The notes beneath the pieces are model-generated. The model worked only from the letters and a program-made list of their open reading frames with translations, had not been told where the DNA came from and did not search any database. Shown here one piece after another: positions 33,083-42,093 of a stretch of 45,905 nucleotides of DNA. How positions within the stretch are numbered: position 1 is the stretch's first letter; each line of letters begins with the position of its first letter. The DNA comes from Arthrobacter sp. M2012083 (GTDB lineage Bacteria > Actinomycetota > Actinomycetes > Actinomycetales > Micrococcaceae). Made by a program: the position numbers and the translations under genes. The stretch spans positions 1-45,905 of the forward strand of contig NZ_AKKK01000050.1 in the NCBI RefSeq assembly GCF_000281065.1, read 5' to 3'.

Positions 33083-34765
33083 ATGCGTTTCTCGCGCACT
33101 TCCAAAGCTCTAGGCGTAGCGGCGATCATCGCCCTCGCAGCGACCGGTTGCGGCGGCGGTGGCGGCAGCAATACGAACAGCTCAGCCGCAACTGACCCGA
33201 ACAAGGTCATTTCCGCATACAGCAACGAACCGCAGAACCCGCTGCTCCCCGCTAACACCAATGAGGTGTACGGTGGCCGCGTCGTCGAGCTGCTGTTTGA
33301 AGGCCTTCGTGCCTACGACTCGGACGGTAAGCCCGTCAACGCGCTGGCGGAGTCGATCGAAACCACCGATTCACAGAACTGGACCATCAAGGTCAAGCCC
33401 GGCGCCAAGTTCACCAACGGTGAGGCCATCACGGCCAAGACGTTCGTTGATTCCTGGAACTTCGCCGCACTGAGCACCAACCTCCAGAACAACGGCTTCT
33501 TCTTCGAGTCCATCGAAGGCTACGCCGACGTCAGCGCCGTCACTGAGACCACCAGCGCTGACGGCAAGAAGACCTCGACGCCGGCTCCTACGGCCCAGAC
33601 CATGTCCGGCCTTGCCGCGACTGACGACCAGACCATCACGGTTAAGCTCGCTCAGCCCGAAGCCGACTGGTCACTGCGCCTTGGATACTCCGCCTTCTAC
33701 CCGCTGCCTTCCGAGGCTCTGAAGGACCCGAAGAAGTTCGGCGAGAACCCGATCGGCAACGGCCCGTACAAGTTCGAGAAGGAAGGGGCCTGGGTACACG
33801 ACCAGTCCATCTCCCTGGTCAAGAACGCTGACTACACTGGCCCGCGTGCTGCCAAGAACGGTGGCGTGACCTTTAAGTTCTACACGGATCCGGGCCCCGC
33901 ATACACGGATCTCCAGGCCGACAACCTCGACATCACTGACGTTGTTCCCTCGAACGCTCTGAAGACCTACACCACGGACTTCCCGGACCGTAACTCCACG
34001 CGCCCGAACGCCAACAACGCAACGTTGAACATCCCGGGCTACAACCCGAACTTCCAGGGTGAAGCCGGTCTGCTGCGTCGCCAGGCTCTGTCCCACGCCA
34101 TCAACCGCGAAGAGATCACCAAGGTCATCTTCAACGGCACGCGTACCCCGGCCACCGAGTTCACGGCTCCCGTCCTCGACGGCTACAACGACGCCATCCC
34201 GGGTAGCGACGTTCTGAAGTTCGACGCCCAGAAGGCCAAGGATCTCTGGGCCCAGGCTGAGAAGATCAAGCCTTACGACGGTTCCAAGCCGCTCCTCATC
34301 GCCTCCAACACCGATGGCGGCAACAAGGAATGGATCGACGCCGTAGCCAATGGTTTCAAGAACAACCTCGGCATCCAGGCTGAAATCCAGCCGTTCGCGA
34401 AGTTCGCTGAAGTTCTGGACCTGCGCAAGTCGCAGTCCCTCCCTGGTCTGACCCGCGCCGGCTGGCAGGGTGACTACCCGTCGCTTTACAACTTCCTCGG
34501 ACCTGTCTGGGCAACCAACGCATCGTCCAACTACGAGAAGTACTCGAACCCCGAGTTCGACAAGCTCCTCAAGGAAGGCCTTGCAGCCAAGACTCCGGAA
34601 GACGCCAACAAGAAGTTCAACGAGGCACAGGAGATCCTGTTCAAGGACCTCCCCGGCTTGCCCTTGTGGTACCGGGCAACCCCGATCGTTTGGAGCAACA
34701 ACGTTGTCTCAGCTGAAACCGGCTGGAACGGCGGCATCCGTTACTTCGACATCGAGGCCAAGTAG
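33083..34765 (+). CDS. dppA: Peptide ABC transporter, substrate-binding lipoprotein
   Basis: This 560-aa SBP_bac_5-type lipoprotein has a signal peptide with lipobox Cys23 (LAATGC) and then a Gly-rich spacer. The family's core (NWTIKVKPGAKFTNGEAITAK, then GNGPYKFEKEG, then LRRQALSHAINREEI) is complete. It captures oligopeptides at the cell surface for the permease encoded next. ATG 33083 has a strong AGGAGGCGG upstream. Whether di-, oligo- or modified peptides are bound cannot be told. It is followed by a hairpin that may reduce read-through into the permease genes. Confidence 0.93.
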   Translation: MRFSRTSKALGVAAIIALAATGCGGGGGSNTNSSAATDPNKVISAYSNEPQNPLLPANTNEVYGGRVVELLFEGLRAYDSDGKPVNALAESIETTDSQNWTIKVKPGAKFTNGEAITAKTFVDSWNFAALSTNLQNNGFFFESIEGYADVSAVTETTSADGKKTSTPAPTAQTMSGLAATDDQTITVKLAQPEADWSLRLGYSAFYPLPSEALKDPKKFGENPIGNGPYKFEKEGAWVHDQSISLVKNADYTGPRAAKNGGVTFKFYTDPGPAYTDLQADNLDITDVVPSNALKTYTTDFPDRNSTRPNANNATLNIPGYNPNFQGEAGLLRRQALSHAINREEITKVIFNGTRTPATEFTAPVLDGYNDAIPGSDVLKFDAQKAKDLWAQAEKIKPYDGSKPLLIASNTDGGNKEWIDAVANGFKNNLGIQAEIQPFAKFAEVLDLRKSQSLPGLTRAGWQGDYPSLYNFLGPVWATNASSNYEKYSNPEFDKLLKEGLAAKTPEDANKKFNEAQEILFKDLPGLPLWYRATPIVWSNNVVSAETGWNGGIRYFDIEAK

Positions 34766-34795
34766 TCCTCAGGATCTGAACTTGCCTTAGGGCAG

Positions 34796-34825
34796 CGGGG
34801 GTCCGGCCAAAGCGCCGGGCCCCCC
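34796..34825 (+). terminator. Attenuating hairpin between dppA and dppB
   Basis: GGGGGTCCGG (34797-34806) pairs with CCGGGCCCCCC (34815-34825) with one mismatch, then TTGCTTGCTT follows. Such hairpins after the binding-protein gene commonly lower permease expression relative to it. Confidence 0.6.
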
Positions 34826-34889
34826 TTGCTTGCTTGGCAGGAAGGCACACATGACACACCAATGCCCGACCACCGGAGAGGGGTGACCC

Positions 34890-35819
34890 GTGGTTCGCTT
34901 TATTTTCCGTAGGCTCCTGCAGGTCATCCCGGTATTCCTGGGGACCACGCTCCTCGTCTATTACATGGTCTTCGCACTACCCGGCGACCCGATTGCAGCC
35001 CTCTTCGGAGATCGCCAGCCGCCGCAAAGCGTCATCGACGCCTTGCGGGCCCAGTACAACCTGGACCAGCCCTTCTGGGTCCAATACGGGCTCTTCATCA
35101 AGAACTTGTTCACCTTTAACCTCGGCGTTGACTTCACCCAGCAGCCCATTGCGGACTCCCTGGCCAGGGCCTTCCCCGTTACGGCAATGCTTGCCATTGA
35201 AGCCCTCATCATTCAGGCCGTCTTCGGTATTGCCTTCGGTGTCTTCGCCGGTCTGAAGAAGGGCAAGCTTTTCGACTCCACCGTCCTGGTCGTTTCCCTC
35301 CTGGTGATCGCAGTTCCCACCTTCGTTTTGGGCTTCGTGTTCCAGCTTGTGTTCGGAGTCCAACTTGGCTGGGCCAAACCTACAGTGGGCGCCAACGCCG
35401 ACTGGGGCAACCTGATCCTCCCGGCCGTCGTGCTGGGACTAGTGTCCTTCGCCTACGTACTCCGCCTGACTCGTGCCTCCGTCAGCGAGAACATGAACGC
35501 GGACTATGTACGCACTGCTACGGCAAAGGGACTGTCCCGGCCCCGCGTCGTAGTGGCCCACATCTTGCGGAACTCGTTGATCCCGGTGGTGACCTACCTT
35601 GGCGCCAACCTTGGCGGGCTCATGGGCGGCGCCATCGTCACCGAGGGTATCTTCAACGTCCCAGGAGTGGGTAACAAACTATTCCAGGCAATCGCACGCA
35701 GCGAGGGGCCCACCATCGTCGCCATTGTGAGCGTCCTGGTTCTGGTTTTTGTTATCACCAACCTCCTGGTTGACCTCCTGTACGCCTGGCTTGACCCGAG
35801 GATCCGCTATGACCAGTAA
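34890..35819 (+). CDS. dppB: Peptide ABC transporter permease 1
   Basis: This 309-aa permease begins FIFRRLLQVIPVFLGTTLLVYYM, a DppB/OppB-type start, with ALPGDPIAALFGDR after it. The coupling loop reads NADYVRTATAKGLSRPRVVVAHILRN (about 195-220). It has six helices. GTG 34890 follows GAGAGGGG. Its last 11 bp overlap dppC. Confidence 0.92.
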   Translation: MVRFIFRRLLQVIPVFLGTTLLVYYMVFALPGDPIAALFGDRQPPQSVIDALRAQYNLDQPFWVQYGLFIKNLFTFNLGVDFTQQPIADSLARAFPVTAMLAIEALIIQAVFGIAFGVFAGLKKGKLFDSTVLVVSLLVIAVPTFVLGFVFQLVFGVQLGWAKPTVGANADWGNLILPAVVLGLVSFAYVLRLTRASVSENMNADYVRTATAKGLSRPRVVVAHILRNSLIPVVTYLGANLGGLMGGAIVTEGIFNVPGVGNKLFQAIARSEGPTIVAIVSVLVLVFVITNLLVDLLYAWLDPRIRYDQ

Positions 35820-36753
35820 TAATGAACACTTTGTGGCTCCCGTCGAGGAGACACCGCTTCTGGCCACTGACGCTGTCAAAACAGATCAGGCGCCCCTGAG
35901 CCTCTGGGCTGATGCCTGGCGCAAGCTTCGTCGCCGCCCCCTGTTCATCGTCTCCTCGCTGCTGATCCTGCTCTTGGTTATTGTTGCGGTGTTCCCGGGG
36001 CTGTTCACCAGTGTCGAACCCAACAACGACTGCCAGTTGGCCAACTCCGAAGGTGCGCCCACAGCCGGCCACCCGCTGGGATTCACCCTGCAGGGGTGCG
36101 ACGTCTACTCCCGCGTAATCCACGGTACGCAGGCTTCCCTGTCCGTCGGTGTCCTGTCCGTGCTTGCCGTCGTCATCATTGGTGTCACCTTGGGTGCACT
36201 GGCCGGTTACTACGGCGGCTGGTTGGACTCCGTCTTGGCCCGCTTGGGCGACATCTTCTTCGCGCTGCCGATCATCCTCGGCGCCCTGGTTATCACCCAG
36301 CTCCCGTTGTTCCGCGAGAACAGGAGCGTCTGGACCGTGGTACTGACAATATCCCTGCTTGCGTGGCCCCAAATGGCACGCATCACCAGAGGAGCTGTTA
36401 TCGAAGTGCGCAACGCGGACTTCGTCACGGCGGCCCGATCACTGGGTGTTTCCAAGTTTGGCGCCTTGGTCAAGCATGCGCTGCCGAACGCCTTGGCACC
36501 TGTGATCGTCCTTGCCACCTTGGAATTGGGCGTCTTCATCGTCCTCGAAGCCACCCTGTCCTTCCTGGGCGTCGGTTTGCCTGGCAGCGTCATGTCGTGG
36601 GGTAACGACATCTCCGCGGCAAATGCATCCATCCGTACCAACCCGGGAATCCTGCTTTACCCGGCAGCCGCCCTGTCCATCACCGTCCTGAGCTTCATCA
36701 TGCTTGGCGACGCCGTCCGCGATGCTCTTGATCCCAAGAGCCGTCAGCGCTAA
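35809..36753 (+). CDS. dppC: Peptide ABC transporter permease 2
   Basis: This 314-aa permease has a cytoplasmic N-terminal stretch (WRKLRRRPLFIVSSLL) followed by six helices. The HPLGFTLQGCDVYSRVIHG segment is the DppC HPLGTDxxGRD motif, altered with a Cys. The coupling loop is RNADFVTAARSLGVSKFGALVKHALPN. ATG 35809 lies inside the dppB end, so translation is coupled. It ends 10 bp before the ATPase gene. Confidence 0.92.
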   Translation: MTSNNEHFVAPVEETPLLATDAVKTDQAPLSLWADAWRKLRRRPLFIVSSLLILLLVIVAVFPGLFTSVEPNNDCQLANSEGAPTAGHPLGFTLQGCDVYSRVIHGTQASLSVGVLSVLAVVIIGVTLGALAGYYGGWLDSVLARLGDIFFALPIILGALVITQLPLFRENRSVWTVVLTISLLAWPQMARITRGAVIEVRNADFVTAARSLGVSKFGALVKHALPNALAPVIVLATLELGVFIVLEATLSFLGVGLPGSVMSWGNDISAANASIRTNPGILLYPAAALSITVLSFIMLGDAVRDALDPKSRQR

Positions 36754-36763
36754 GGAGGCGAAC

Positions 36764-38473
36764 ATGACTTCTGCCAACATCAGAATTGATGAAGCCACAG
36801 CACCGGTACGGCCCATCTTGGAAATCAAGGATCTGGCCATCACCTTCAAGACCGGTTCCGGGGAGGTCAAGGCGGTAAAGAACGCGCACTTGTCCATCAT
36901 GCCGGGCGAAACGGTCGCCATTGTGGGGGAGTCGGGTTCAGGAAAGTCGACGACGGCGCTGGCCGCCATCGGCTTGCTACCCAACAACGGACGCGTCTCG
37001 GCCGGGCAGATACTGCTCGACGGCGAAGACATTGCCCACGCTTCGGAGAAGCGCATGATCGAACTCCGTGGCAGCCATATCGGCATGGTTCCGCAGGACC
37101 CCATGTCAAACCTGAACCCGGTGTGGAAGATCGGATACCAGGTTCGGGAAACGCTCAAAGCCAACGGCCGGCCGGATGGCCCGGACGATGTGGCCAGGGT
37201 GCTTGCTGAGGCCGGCCTCCCGGACGCTGCTCGGCGTGCCAAGCAGTATCCGCATGAGTTCTCCGGCGGTATGCGTCAGCGCGCCCTGATCGCCATCGGC
37301 CTGAGCTGCCAGCCCAAGCTCCTGATCGCCGATGAACCCACGTCGGCGCTGGACGTCACGGTGCAGCGCAGGATCCTGGACCACTTGGACAAGATGACTA
37401 CAGAGCTTGGCACTTCCGTGCTGCTCATCACGCACGACCTGGGCTTGGCTGCCGAGCGGGCTGACAAAGTCATTGTCATGTACCAAGGCAACGTTGTTGA
37501 GGCCGGTCCTTCTCTGGAGCTCCTCCGCAACCCGCAGCACCCGTACACTCGCCGTTTGGTGGAGTCTGCACCGTCCCTCGCTTCGCGCCGCATTCAAGTG
37601 GCCAAGGAGCAGGGTGTTGATGCCGGTGACCTGCTGGCACCTGTGGCAGCAGCGCAAAGCCGCGTCCAGGACGAGGTCCTCCAGATCAAGAACCTGCGCA
37701 AGATTTACAAATTGCGTCAGGGGCTGGGTCAGACCTCCGATTTCGCTGCTGTTGACGATGTCAGCTTCTCCGTAAAGCGCGGGACCACCACGGCTATCGT
37801 GGGGGAGTCCGGATCGGGCAAGTCCACTGTGGCCAAAATGGTTCTCCAGCTGGAAAAGCCTAGTGAGGGCCAGATCATCTTTGATGGCGTGGATACCGCG
37901 GGGCTCAAGGGCAAGGAGCTCTTCAAGTTCCGTCGCCGGGTCCAGCCAATCTTCCAGGACCCTTACGGTTCCTTGGATCCGATGTACAACATCTTCAGGA
38001 CCATTGAAGAGCCGCTGCGCGTGCACAAGATCGGCAACGCGGCCAGCCGTGAAAAGAAGGTCCGGGAACTGCTGGACCAGGTAGCCCTGCCACAGTCCAT
38101 GATGCAGCGGTACCCGAACGAGCTTTCGGGTGGCCAGCGGCAGCGCATTGCTATTGCCCGAGCTCTGGCCTTGGACCCGGAAGTCATCATCTGCGATGAA
38201 GCGGTTTCAGCTTTGGACGTCCTTGTCCAAGCCCAGGTGCTGAACCTGCTGGCTGATCTTCAGGACAACCTCGGCTTGACGTACCTGTTCATCACGCACG
38301 ACCTCGCGGTGGTCCGTCAGATCGCGGATCACGTCTGCGTCATGGAGAAGGGCAAGCTGGTGGAGACGGGCAGCACGGATGACGTCTTCGACAACCCGCG
38401 CGAGGCCTACACGCAAGCACTCCTGGATGCCATTCCGGGCGGTTCGCTTCTTTTGCCACCTGCGGTGGCCTGA
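36764..38473 (+). CDS. Peptide ABC transporter, fused dual ATP-binding protein
   Basis: This 569-aa protein joins two complete ABC ATPases, equal to DppD and DppF. First half: Walker A GESGSGKST (55-63), signature FSGGMRQRALIAIGL, Walker B LLIADEPTSALDV. Second half: Walker A GESGSGKST, signature LSGGQRQRIAIARAL, Walker B VIICDEAVSALDV, where the usual Pro after Glu is Ala. The DppD-type C-terminal segment (NPQHPYTRRLVES) lies before the linker. ATG 36764 has AAGGAGG upstream. Fused ATPases occur in GsiA/YliA-like systems and in many actinobacteria. Confidence 0.94.
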   Translation: MTSANIRIDEATAPVRPILEIKDLAITFKTGSGEVKAVKNAHLSIMPGETVAIVGESGSGKSTTALAAIGLLPNNGRVSAGQILLDGEDIAHASEKRMIELRGSHIGMVPQDPMSNLNPVWKIGYQVRETLKANGRPDGPDDVARVLAEAGLPDAARRAKQYPHEFSGGMRQRALIAIGLSCQPKLLIADEPTSALDVTVQRRILDHLDKMTTELGTSVLLITHDLGLAAERADKVIVMYQGNVVEAGPSLELLRNPQHPYTRRLVESAPSLASRRIQVAKEQGVDAGDLLAPVAAAQSRVQDEVLQIKNLRKIYKLRQGLGQTSDFAAVDDVSFSVKRGTTTAIVGESGSGKSTVAKMVLQLEKPSEGQIIFDGVDTAGLKGKELFKFRRRVQPIFQDPYGSLDPMYNIFRTIEEPLRVHKIGNAASREKKVRELLDQVALPQSMMQRYPNELSGGQRQRIAIARALALDPEVIICDEAVSALDVLVQAQVLNLLADLQDNLGLTYLFITHDLAVVRQIADHVCVMEKGKLVETGSTDDVFDNPREAYTQALLDAIPGGSLLLPPAVA

Positions 38474-38505
38474 CCGGCGTCGAGCGTTTGACGGTTGGTT
38501 AGCAG

Positions 38506-38545
38506 AAGAGCCGGTGGTCCCCCGAGATGGGAACCACCGGCTCTT
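38506..38545 (+). terminator. Terminator after the peptide transporter operon
   Basis: AAGAGCCGGTGGT (38506-38518) pairs perfectly with ACCACCGGCTCTT (38533-38545), with an inner CCC/GGG. It is 33 bp after the stop of the ATPase gene and just before the repeat array. Confidence 0.88.
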
Positions 38546-38554
38546 GCCGTTAAC

Positions 38555-38992
38555 TACGTGTTGTGAGGCCTCCTCTGCGCGCAAAAGGGCTCACGAAGCG
38601 TGCAGAGCGGGCCGGGCAACGCGAGGCTACGTGTTGTGAGGCCTGCTGTGCGCGGAATAGGGCTCACGAAGCGTGCAGAGCGGGCCGGGCAACGCGAGGC
38701 TACGTGTTGTGAGGCCTCCTCTGCGCGCAAAAGGGCTCACGAAGTGTGCAGAGCGGGCCGGGCAACGCGAGGCTACGTGTTGTGAGGCCTGCTGTGCGCG
38801 GAATAGGGCTCACGAAGTGTGCAGAGCGGGCCGGGCAACGCGAGGCTACGTGTTGTGAGGCCTGCTCTGCGCGGAATAGTGCTCACGAAGTGTGCAGAGC
38901 GGGCCGGGCAACGCGAGGCTACGTGTTGTGAGGCCTGCTGTGCGCGGAATAGGGCTCACGAAGTGTGCAGAGCGGGCCCCGCAACGCGCGCT
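38555..38992 (+). repeat. Six tandem 73-bp repeats
   Basis: Units begin with TACGTGTTGTGAGG at 38555, 38628, 38701, 38774, 38847 and 38920, exactly 73 bp apart, and the array ends at the stop codon of the minus-strand hydrolase gene. Units differ at a few fixed places. Type A has CTCCTCTGCGCGCAAAAGGG (units 1, 3). Type B has CTGCTGTGCGCGGAATAGGG (units 2, 4, 6). Unit 5 is intermediate. A C-to-T change in GAAG(C/T)GTGCAG separates units 1-2 from 3-6. The last unit diverges at its end. Each unit can fold through CTCTGC/GCAGAG and GTGAG/CTCAC. It lies between convergent genes. Confidence 0.95.
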
Positions 38993-39853
38993 CTACTGCG
39001 CAGGTGAAGATTCCGATGCGGAGGCGGAGCTGTCCGGGCGGGCCGTAAGGCCAAGCGCAGTGAATTCGCGAGCCAGGGCGGCGCCCAGCTTTGCATGCCC
39101 GGCCGGCTTCAAGTGCACGCCATCCTGGAGATCCACAATCGCGTTGTAGCGGGTGAGCCAATCGCCCGCGCTGACGAACGGTATGGCGTGCTTGGCGGCG
39201 ATGCGGCCCAGGAGGGCATCGATTTCAGTGCGGCGGCCGCCTCCGTTGCTCACGCCCCTGGCCAGGGTTCCAATCATGGCCAGGGTGGCGCCCGGGTAGC
39301 GCTTCTTCAGGGCGGCGAGAAGCCGCTCGGCGTTGCTGGTGATCTGGGCGTCGGTGGCACGTTGGGTGGCATCGTTGCCGCCGCCCTGGATCACGATCAG
39401 CGGTGGATCACCGAAAGGCAGTACCCAGTCGCCGCGCTGCAACGCGTCAATGTAGTTCCCCGTCTTGCCGTTGGTGGCCACATACCCGGTACCGCCCATT
39501 CCCACGACGTGCAATTTGTAGCCCATGGCTGCGATGCCCTGCTGCGGCCAGGAATCCTTCGGCATTGACTGGGAATCGCCAATAAGAACCGCGGTGTGGC
39601 GCACGTCGGCGAGAACCACTTCGCTGCGGTTGTTTGCGGGGTTCTTGTATAGCGAGCCCACGGGCAAGTTGAGCGAGCTGGGGGCAGGCGCAATCCTGAG
39701 TGGTTTGTCTGCGGCGGCCGTCTGGGCAGGCCCGGGCGCAATGGATCCAGAGGGGGCGGTCATTGGTGCTGGGCTTGGTCCGCAGCCCACCGATAGAACG
39801 CCTATGGCGATCAATGGTGCGAGCATACGGAACACGGCCGGAGCTTGTCGCAT
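38993..39853 (-). CDS. SGNH/GDSL-hydrolase lipoprotein
   Basis: This 286-aa protein has a signal peptide and lipobox Cys24 (VLSVGC), a Pro/Ala-rich spacer, then an SGNH core: block I VLIGDSQSMP with Ser94, a Gly block in GMGGTGYVA, the Asn block in IQGGGNDA, and the His block DGVHLKPAGH. It should be a secreted esterase or acetyl-hydrolase anchored to the membrane; similar domains act on cell-wall or capsule sugars. ATG 39853 follows GGAG; an upstream start at 39946 would add a non-hydrophobic stretch before the signal. The repeat array abuts its stop. Confidence 0.85.
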   Translation of the reverse strand: MRQAPAVFRMLAPLIAIGVLSVGCGPSPAPMTAPSGSIAPGPAQTAAADKPLRIAPAPSSLNLPVGSLYKNPANNRSEVVLADVRHTAVLIGDSQSMPKDSWPQQGIAAMGYKLHVVGMGGTGYVATNGKTGNYIDALQRGDWVLPFGDPPLIVIQGGGNDATQRATDAQITSNAERLLAALKKRYPGATLAMIGTLARGVSNGGGRRTEIDALLGRIAAKHAIPFVSAGDWLTRYNAIVDLQDGVHLKPAGHAKLGAALAREFTALGLTARPDSSASASESSPAQ

Positions 39854-40136
39854 CGTTGTTCTCCACGTGGCACTGGTTCTGCAGCCCATCATGGTGCACA
39901 GCGGAGTGAAAATCCAGCATCTGGACTTGCGTTTAGGTAACAACACGGACGTGTGAGCAAGGACACATTGCAGCCCCGAATGGCTTGCTTTTTAGGCTCA
40001 TAAATGCAACTGCGTTTAGACTGGATGCAGGTGCCCTGTGTCCCGGGGTCTTTTCGCTGTGTGTTCCGATCAAGTCGATCAGGTATGCGCGCGGATGCAA
40101 ACAGCTGACTTCACCACTGAAACGAGTCATTAACGC
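39854..40136. promoter_or_regulatory. Divergent control region of the SGNH hydrolase and typA
   Basis: There is no gene in this 283-bp gap. It contains TCCAG-CAT-CTGGA (39913-39925), which includes the CATCTGGA also seen twice before dppA, and a TAGACT at about 40016 that could be a -10 element for typA. The typA leader of about 110 bases would be long for this window; no known RNA motif is recognised. Confidence 0.35.
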
Positions 40137-42053
40137 ATGTCTGAAACCATCACCAACACTGCGTCGCGGAGCGATCTGCGCAACGTCGCGATCGTCGCAC
40201 ACGTTGACCACGGTAAGACCACCCTGGTCGACGCCATGCTCAAGCAGACCAACTCCTTCGCTTCCCATGGTGAGGTTGAGGACCGTGTCATGGACTCCGG
40301 TGACCTGGAGCGCGAAAAGGGCATCACCATCCTCGCGAAGAACACAACGGTTGCCTACAACGGCCCGTCGTCCAACGGCGAGACCATCACCATCAACGTC
40401 ATCGACACCCCCGGCCACGCCGACTTCGGTGGCGAGGTAGAGCGCGGCCTGTCCATGGTTGACGGCGTCGTCCTGCTGGTCGACTCCTCCGAGGGCCCCC
40501 TGCCCCAGACCCGCTTCGTGCTCCGCAAGGCCCTTGCGGCCCACCTCCCGGTCATCCTCCTGGTCAACAAGACCGACCGTCCCGACGCCCGCATCGACGA
40601 AGTTGTCCACGAGTCCATGGACCTGCTCCTGGGCCTCGCTTCAGACCTCGCTGACGAAGTTCCGGACCTGGACCTGGACAAGGTCCTCGAAGTTCCCGTC
40701 GTTTACGCAGCCGCCAAGGTTGGCCGCGCTTCCCTGGACCAGCCGGACAACGGTTCCGCCCCGGAAAACGAGGACCTCGAGCCCCTCTTCAAGACCATCA
40801 TCGAGCACATCCCCGCTCCCACGTACAACCCGGACGGCGTGCTGCAGGCACACGTGACCAACCTGGACGCATCGCCGTTCCTTGGCCGCCTCGCGCTGCT
40901 CCGCATCTACAACGGCACGCTTCGCAAGGGTCAGACCGTTGCCTGGGCACGCGCAAACGGTGAGCTCAAGAACGTCAAGATCACCGAACTGCTCGCTACC
41001 AAGGCGCTCACCCGTGTTCCTGCCGAGTCCGCAGGTCCCGGCGAGATCGTCGCCGTCGCCGGCATCGAGGACATCACGATTGGTGAGACCCTCACTGACG
41101 CAGAGAACCCGCAGCCGCTGCCGCTGATCACCGTGGACGATCCCGCGATCTCCATGACCATCGGTATCAACACCTCGCCGCTGGCCGGCAAGGTCAAGGG
41201 TGCCAAGGTCACGGCCCGCCAGGTGAAGGATCGCCTGGACAAGGAACTGATCGGTAACGTCTCCATCAAGGTGCTCCCCACCGAGCGTCCCGACGCCTGG
41301 GAAGTCCAGGGCCGTGGCGAGCTCGCGCTGGCCATCCTCGTTGAGCAGATGCGCCGCGAAGGCTTCGAGCTGACCGTGGGCAAGCCTCAGGTTGTCACCA
41401 AGACCATCGACGGCAAGCTGCACGAGCCGATGGAACACATGACCATCGATGTGCCCGAGGAATACCTCGGCGCCGTCACGCAGCTCATGGCTGCCCGCAA
41501 GGGCCGCATGACCAACATGGCCAACCACGGCACGGGCTGGTGCCGCATGGAATTCATCGTCCCTGCGCGTGGCCTGATTGGCTTCCGTACCCGGTTCCTG
41601 ACGGACACCCGCGGCGCCGGTATCGCTGCTTCCATCTCGGAAGGTTACGAGCCGTGGGCCGGACCGATCGAATACCGTACCAACGGTTCGATGATTGCCG
41701 ACCGCGCAGGCGTTGTTACGCCATTCGCCATGATTAACCTGCAGGAGCGCGGTTCCTTCTTCGTGAAGCCCACCTCCGAGGTTTACGAAGGCATGATTGT
41801 CGGCGAGAACTCCCGCGCTGATGACATGGACGTCAACATCACCAAGGAAAAGAAGCTCACCAACATGCGTGCCGCTTCCTCCGACACCTTCGAAAACCTG
41901 ACGCCGCCGCGCGATCTTACCCTCGAAGAGTCCCTCGAATTCGCTCGCGAAGACGAGTGCGTCGAGGTAACCCCGGATGCCATCCGTATCCGTAAGGTCA
42001 TCCTGGACTCCAACGAGCGCGCCAAGGCCAACCGCGCCCGCGCCAAGTCCTAG
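40137..42053 (+). CDS. typA: Translational GTPase TypA/BipA
   Basis: This 638-aa translation-factor GTPase has G1 AHVDHGKTT (21-29), the switch region RVMDSGDLEREKGITIL, DTPGHADFGGEVERG, G4 NKTDRP, then EF-G-like domains II, III and V and the TypA-specific C-terminal domain. It binds 70S ribosomes and helps 50S assembly and stress growth. ATG 40137 has no strong ribosome site. The coding strand is very rich in G/C at third positions, which is why a long antisense frame appears opposite it. Confidence 0.96.
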   Translation: MSETITNTASRSDLRNVAIVAHVDHGKTTLVDAMLKQTNSFASHGEVEDRVMDSGDLEREKGITILAKNTTVAYNGPSSNGETITINVIDTPGHADFGGEVERGLSMVDGVVLLVDSSEGPLPQTRFVLRKALAAHLPVILLVNKTDRPDARIDEVVHESMDLLLGLASDLADEVPDLDLDKVLEVPVVYAAAKVGRASLDQPDNGSAPENEDLEPLFKTIIEHIPAPTYNPDGVLQAHVTNLDASPFLGRLALLRIYNGTLRKGQTVAWARANGELKNVKITELLATKALTRVPAESAGPGEIVAVAGIEDITIGETLTDAENPQPLPLITVDDPAISMTIGINTSPLAGKVKGAKVTARQVKDRLDKELIGNVSIKVLPTERPDAWEVQGRGELALAILVEQMRREGFELTVGKPQVVTKTIDGKLHEPMEHMTIDVPEEYLGAVTQLMAARKGRMTNMANHGTGWCRMEFIVPARGLIGFRTRFLTDTRGAGIAASISEGYEPWAGPIEYRTNGSMIADRAGVVTPFAMINLQERGSFFVKPTSEVYEGMIVGENSRADDMDVNITKEKKLTNMRAASSDTFENLTPPRDLTLEESLEFAREDECVEVTPDAIRIRKVILDSNERAKANRARAKS

Positions 42054-42093
42054 TCCTAGTCCTAACTGGCCTGAACCAGTTCGGAACAGCTGA

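Noticed and set aside
38555..38992. CRISPR array or tandem tRNA-like genes
   Set aside because: There are no variable spacers and no cas genes, and the 73-bp unit does not form a cloverleaf or contain the T-loop motif.
38600..39007. Several overlapping 61-62-aa reading frames in the repeat array
   Set aside because: They are near-identical frames made by a 73-bp unit, which is not a multiple of three; there is no ribosome site and no protein-like pattern.
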